Shown: in pieces, positions 62,893 through 64,000 of the stretch
Numbering within the stretch: position 1 is the stretch's first letter
Layout: every line of letters begins with the position of its first letter
Assembly: GCA_016795205.1 (NCBI GenBank)
Contig: JAEUHZ010000047.1
Coordinates: 1-64,000 of the forward strand
Reading direction: 5' to 3'
Origin: Planctomycetota bacterium
Lineage (GTDB): Bacteria > Planctomycetota > UBA1135 > GCA-002686595
DNA length: 64,000 nucleotides
Translations under genes and position numbers: made by a program
The notes under the pieces: model-generated
Told to the model about the DNA's origin: nothing
Databases searched by the model: none
What the model saw: only the letters and a program-made list of their open reading frames with translations

Positions 62893-64000
62893 ATGGACGC
62901 ACGCTCGACCACCGGCTCGTGGCCGCGGACGCTGGGCGCGGCGGCGCGGGCCGGGATCTCGTGCGGAGCGGCCTTCGGCCTCGCGGATGGCGTCACGGCG
63001 GCCACGCTGACGCCCGCCCACCTGAGCCCGGCCTCGCTCGCGGGTTGCCTCGCGGCAGCCGCGTTCGAGTACGCCGTGCTGGCGACCGCCGGGCTCTTGC
63101 TCGTCGCGCTCGTGCTCCATCCGCTGGTCGGCCGGCGCGAGCCGCGACGACTCCTGGCGCTGTTCGTGGGCGTCGGGCTCGCCGCCGGGCTCTTCGCCGA
63201 ACTCTATTGGTGGACGCGACCGTACGTGTTCTACGGCTGGAAGAGCACGTCGGCGCCCCGACTGCTCGCGACGCTCGGGTTCCTGGCCGTGGCGGTCCTC
63301 CTGGCACGGGCGCTGGCGCGGCCAGCGGCCGCACTCGTCGAGCGCGCTGGCGCGAAGCTGCTCTACGCCGCCGTGCTGCTCGTGGCCGCGGGTGGCGCGT
63401 ATCTGGCCGCGCAGCGCGATCCGCTGGCCGGTCACGGCGTGCCGAACGAGCGCACGCGCGACCTGCCGAACGTCGTGCTGGTCGTCGTCGACGCGTTGCG
63501 CCAGGACACGCTGGGCTGCTACGGAGACGAGCGCGTGCGCTCGCCGCACATCGACCGGCTGGCGCGCGAGGGCGTGCTGTTCGAGAACGCCTTCGTCCAA
63601 GCGCCGTTCACCTGGACCAGCTTCGGCTCGCTGCTCACGGGCAAGTACCCGCGCCGGCACGGACTGGTCAAGATGGCGCCCGGCACGCGCATGGTCGAGA
63701 ACGTGACCCTGGCCGCGCACCTCGAAAACGCGCGGCGACGCGACGGACGCCAGCTCACCGACTCCGACTTCCTCTCGGCCTCGTTCCACACGGGCACGCT
63801 GTCCTCGGGGTCGGGTCTGATCCAGGGCTTCGACCTCTATTACGAGCAGATGGCCGGGCACGGCCTGATCGTCGCAGAGAGCGCCTGGAGCGTGTTCCGC
63901 GCCGACCTGCTGCTGCGCGTGCTGGCGGCCAAGCTGGCGCAGAAGGCCGGTGGCGACGTGGCCGGCACGGCGCGCGCGTGGATCGCGCAGCACGCCGAGC
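62893..64000 (+). CDS. Membrane-anchored sulfatase-like (alkaline-phosphatase superfamily) protein, truncated by window end
   Basis: The first 369 residues of a longer protein. About four or five membrane helices (residues 15-175) precede the hydrolase domain, which opens NVVLVVVDALRQDTLGCYGD and has PHIDRLAREGVLFENAFVQ. At the usual nucleophile site the sequence reads APFTWTSFGSLLTGKYP, so Thr240 lies where sulfatases have Cys or Ser, and the usual C/SxPxR motif is missing. A phosphotransferase or phosphodiester role is therefore as likely as sulfatase. The start is an ATG 11 bases after the previous stop. Confidence 0.75.
   Translation, partial: MDARSTTGSWPRTLGAAARAGISCGAAFGLADGVTAATLTPAHLSPASLAGCLAAAAFEYAVLATAGLLLVALVLHPLVGRREPRRLLALFVGVGLAAGLFAELYWWTRPYVFYGWKSTSAPRLLATLGFLAVAVLLARALARPAAALVERAGAKLLYAAVLLVAAGGAYLAAQRDPLAGHGVPNERTRDLPNVVLVVVDALRQDTLGCYGDERVRSPHIDRLAREGVLFENAFVQAPFTWTSFGSLLTGKYPRRHGLVKMAPGTRMVENVTLAAHLENARRRDGRQLTDSDFLSASFHTGTLSSGSGLIQGFDLYYEQMAGHGLIVAESAWSVFRADLLLRVLAAKLAQKAGGDVAGTARAWIAQHAE

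Overview
The window is about 70% GC or higher and reads as one chromosome segment of a free-living bacterium, most likely a Planctomycetota member. This is an inference from two large secreted proteins: one ends in a Cys-rich CFGDG..CPC domain preceded by NGN..PDECD segments, a combination I associate with deep-branching Planctomycetota, and the other carries Cys-rich Ig-like tandem repeats. GTG and TTG starts are common, and many neighbouring genes overlap by 4 bases (ATGA, GTGA, TTGA). I see no insertion sequence, prophage, CRISPR array or rRNA.

Layout. 0-2.2 kb: secreted lectin/FG-GAP protein (-). 2.4-2.6 kb: tRNA-Arg(TCT) and tRNA-Pro(TGG). 2.6-10.6 kb: SLC13-type permease, purD, a Fur regulator, a small lipoprotein, and a purL-purQ pair in which PurL carries two PurS-like segments. 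10.8-14.6 kb: accA, then an ECF sigma factor, zinc-finger anti-sigma factor and PDZ protein. 14.6-17.7 kb: TPR lipoprotein, rqcH and ndk (-). 17.9-25.7 kb: complete F-type ATP synthase operon (atpZ-like, atpI-like, B, E, F, H, A, G, D, C) with a recognisable promoter. 25.8-38 kb: aspS and infC, then a block with two paralogous secreted helical proteins and an oxyR/ahpC/ahpD peroxide module, then rpmI-rplT-pheS-pheT. 37.5-42.6 kb: a B12-binding-type radical SAM protein, acetyl-CoA synthetase and an acyl-CoA ligase. 42.9-47.1 kb: a 1,406-residue secreted protein with 276-bp tandem repeats. 47.2-51.4 kb: an epimerase-like SDR, a membrane-fused spermidine-synthase-like protein and a nucleoside phosphorylase-like protein. 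51.4-64 kb: an exopolysaccharide or surface-glycan cluster with an initiating sugar-phosphate transferase, five GT4 and one GT2 glycosyltransferases, a sugar epimerase, a small membrane protein, an unrecognised two-domain protein and a truncated sulfatase-like membrane protein. No polymerase, flippase or export gene is in view, so the cluster probably continues beyond base 64000.

How the parts work together. Most of the window is core metabolism and translation. The less ordinary parts are the stress module sitting between infC and rpmI-rplT, with hairpin terminators and a separate rpmI promoter; the paired secreted proteins built on a recurring short helical motif; the Cys-rich tandem-repeat protein; and the glycan cluster. 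No single stretch is convincing evidence of a wholly new system.
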